A model generated the notes under the pieces. The model was not told where the DNA came from, searched no databases, and was given only the letters and a program-made list of their open reading frames with translations. This document shows positions 5,877 to 6,995 of a stretch of DNA of 6,995 bases, in pieces (position 1 is the stretch's first letter; each line of letters starts with the position of its first letter). The position numbers and the translations under genes are program-made. The stretch is from JBLIKP01 sp047635375 (lineage in GTDB: Bacteria > Bacteroidota > Bacteroidia > Sphingobacteriales > Sphingobacteriaceae): the NCBI GenBank assembly GCA_047635375.1, contig JBLIKP010000108.1:1-6995 (forward strand). Direction: 5' to 3'.

Positions 5877-6701
5877 TTATAAAAATTTTGACTTTGCTCC
5901 TAATATTCCCGTCCATCCTCCGGTATGAATTACCAAAACTGAGTCGTTGGGCGGGATGATATGGTCATCGATCATTTTCTCGGCAGCCATAAGCACTTTC
6001 CCCATATAAACAGGATCTAGAATTATTCCCTTTTTAGCGGCATAACTCTTTATATACGTTATCAAATCCTGGTCCATTTTAGCGTAACCACCGCGATGAA
6101 AATCGTGGTGCACTTCCCATTGTGCGCTGCAGTTATATGGGAGCAGATCACTTATTTCAGATTCGATTTCGGTGAAACCTTTTATCATTGAAATTCCGTG
6201 GACTTTGGTCTTAAGATTTAAGGCATTTACTCCACGAATAACCCCAGCTAATGTGGCTCCAGTCCCCACCCCAAGGATTATATGATCGGCCTTTTGCCAT
6301 GCGGCGACAGCCTCTTCAACACCTTTAACGGCAAGTTCACCTCTTCCCCCTTCGTCGATGAAGTAATGGGTAGCAGCATTGAAATTATTTTCAAAGTATT
6401 CTGGCTTGCGCCGATAGTCGTCACGGGAAATAAACCTGAGTTCCATTCCGAACATTTCGCAAAGGAAAAGCACATCGTTTATAGGCTCTGGTCGTTCACC
6501 GCGGACAATCCCCACTGTCTTAAATCCTTTTTCTGCGCCAGCGCAGGCAGTGGCAAGAAGGTGATTTGAGAATGCTCCACCGAAAGTCACCAACGTGCTG
6601 CAACCCTTCTCCACAGCATCGAGGAGAGGATGTTTTAATTTTCGGAGTTTATTTCCGGAAATAAAGGGGTGTAGTAAGTCTTCGCGTTGGAGGTGAATCA
6701 T
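5877..6701 (-). CDS. PLP-dependent ACC deaminase/D-cysteine desulfhydrase family protein
   Basis: The 274-residue protein is a fold-type II PLP enzyme of the family annotated as 1-aminocyclopropane-1-carboxylate deaminase/D-cysteine desulfhydrase. Members eliminate ammonia or sulfide from small amino acids; the true substrate of this branch is uncertain and D-cysteine is more plausible than ACC. Evidence includes QREDLLHPFISGNKLRKL (5-22) with the Schiff-base lysine K18, GGAFSNHLLATA (41-52) stacking under PLP, the phosphate-binding loop GVGTGATLAG (144-153), LDPVYMGK (228-235) and HTGGWTGILG (259-268). It is cytoplasmic. The protein begins only 17 residues before the catalytic lysine, whereas relatives I know have some 20-30 more residues there. 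An in-frame TAA (complement of 6726-6728) excludes a longer start, and no ATG, GTG or TTG lies between it and 6701. Either this is a short natural form or its 5' end was lost next to the repeat. It is co-directional with lat, 120 bases upstream of it. Confidence 0.85.
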   Translation of the reverse strand: MIHLQREDLLHPFISGNKLRKLKHPLLDAVEKGCSTLVTFGGAFSNHLLATACAGAEKGFKTVGIVRGERPEPINDVLFLCEMFGMELRFISRDDYRRKPEYFENNFNAATHYFIDEGGRGELAVKGVEEAVAAWQKADHIILGVGTGATLAGVIRGVNALNLKTKVHGISMIKGFTEIESEISDLLPYNCSAQWEVHHDFHRGGYAKMDQDLITYIKSYAAKKGIILDPVYMGKVLMAAEKMIDDHIIPPNDSVLVIHTGGWTGILGAKSKFL

Positions 6702-6717
6702 GGTGACTTCTTTAAAA

Positions 6718-6725
6718 CAAAGGTA
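6718..6725 (-). promoter_or_regulatory. Candidate -7 box of the ACC deaminase-like gene
   Basis: TACCTTTG on the minus strand is an exact match to the Bacteroidetes TAnnTTTG box. A start site a few bases downstream would give a leader of about ten bases before the ATG at 6699-6701, similar to the toxin-antitoxin operon. No TTG is seen 19-21 bases upstream, where the AATTACGAATT array approaches, so the -33 element is missing or altered. Confidence 0.45.
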
Positions 6726-6743
6726 TTATTTTAAGCTGTCGCT

Positions 6744-6812
6744 TTAATTACGAATTACGAATTATCGCCCATCTCCTTCGAGCGGGGTAAAAATTACGAA
6801 TTGGGCTTTTAA
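6744..6812 (+). repeat. Composite repeat copy 2, array and core part
   Basis: An AATTACGAATTACGAATTAT array at 6746-6765 is followed by a core (6766-6802) that matches the reverse complement of 4294-4330 at 35 of 37 positions. It marks the head of the second composite repeat, in inverted orientation to the copy at 544-780. Confidence 0.75.
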
Positions 6813-6834
6813 AAACGGGATGAGAATTTATTTC

Positions 6835-6881
6835 TAAAACGAAATTTGCTCGCTGGCTCGCCATTTTGCTCCGGCTCTTTT
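6835..6881 (+). repeat. Composite repeat copy 2, linker block
   Basis: This stretch contains AAAACGAAATTTGCTCGCTG, then GCTCGCCATTTTGCTCCGGC. It corresponds to the minus-strand linker of copy 1 (about 660-715), where the blocks GGCTCGCTGGCTC and CGCCATTTTTGCTCCGCC appear in the same order. It leads into the 24-bp tandem array. Confidence 0.6.
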
Positions 6882-6995
6882 GAGTCGGACAAGCCGTGCC
6901 TCTTCGAGTCGGACAAGCCGCGCCTCTTTGAGTCGGACAAGCCGCGCCTCTTTGAGTCGGACAAGCCGCGCCTCTTTGAGTCGGACAAGCCGTGC
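6882..6995 (+). repeat. GC-rich 24-bp tandem repeat array, cut by the window edge
   Basis: Four complete units of 24 bp (6882-6905, 6906-6929, 6930-6953, 6954-6977) and 18 bases of a fifth follow one another. Each begins GAGTCGGACAAGCCG and ends CCTCTTT or CCTCTTC. Units 2, 3 and 4 are identical; units 1 and 5 have GTGC in place of GCGC, and unit 1 ends in C. Since 24 is a multiple of three, the array is open in phase, reading ESDKPRLF per unit in one frame and RTSRASLS in another. I see no start codon or known protein to support translation. The full array length is unknown. Confidence 0.9.

Noticed and set aside
5858..5878. Possible terminator after the PLP-enzyme gene (AAGG/CCTT arms then seven T on the minus strand)
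   Set aside because: The stem has only four pairs and overlaps the stop codon, which is too weak to call; read-through into lat is equally possible.
6282..6569. Open frames on both strands of about 65-95 codons
   Set aside because: They are out-of-frame readings of the PLP-enzyme gene, which accounts for this DNA with conserved motifs.

Overview
The window looks like part of the chromosome of a Bacteroidota bacterium, most likely a flavobacterium. The support is a secreted protein with a type IX secretion (Por/T9SS) C-terminal domain, A-rich leaders without Shine-Dalgarno sequences, a promoter matching the Bacteroidetes -33 TTG / -7 TAnnTTTG pattern, and intergenic arrays built on AATTACGAATTAC. 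The genus cannot be told from the sequence.

Layout. (1) 1-510: a small four-helix-bundle protein gene (43-420, minus) enclosed by near-perfect 24-nt inverted repeats. (2) 511-884: no convincing gene; it holds one copy of a composite GC-rich interspersed repeat (544-780) and a strong terminator hairpin. (3) 885-3047: a 720-residue exported Asp-box protein with a T9SS sorting domain (minus). (4) 3048-3293: a divergent intergenic region with a recognisable promoter and palindromes for the next operon. (5) 3294-4258: a two-gene toxin-antitoxin operon (plus), with an Xre/MbcA/ParS-type antitoxin followed by a RES-domain NAD+-degrading toxin, joined by TAATG. (6) 4259-4424: repeats and a second copy of the same terminator. 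(7) 4425-5756: L-lysine 6-aminotransferase (lat, minus). (8) 5877-6701: an ACC deaminase/D-cysteine desulfhydrase-family PLP enzyme (minus). (9) 6702-6995: an inverted second copy of the composite repeat, ending in a 24-bp tandem repeat that runs off the window.

The most notable structure is a long direct repeat. 771-887 and 4334-4450 match at 115 of 117 positions with no gap, and the similarity resumes further left. The right-hand copy contains the last eight and a half codons of lat plus its terminator. The left-hand copy lies at the end of the T9SS-protein gene, which takes its stop codon and terminator from this lat-derived DNA. The roughly 3.4 kb between the copies carries the exported protein and the toxin-antitoxin pair. 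Sampled 60-base lines there are about 37% G+C, against 50% or more in lines sampled from lat and the ACC deaminase-like gene. This suggests a cassette that arrived at the 3' end of lat without damaging it, could be lost by recombination between the repeats, and may be held in place by the toxin-antitoxin pair. The arrangement is visible in the sequence; the history and the addiction role are inference. No integrase or transposase is present in the window.
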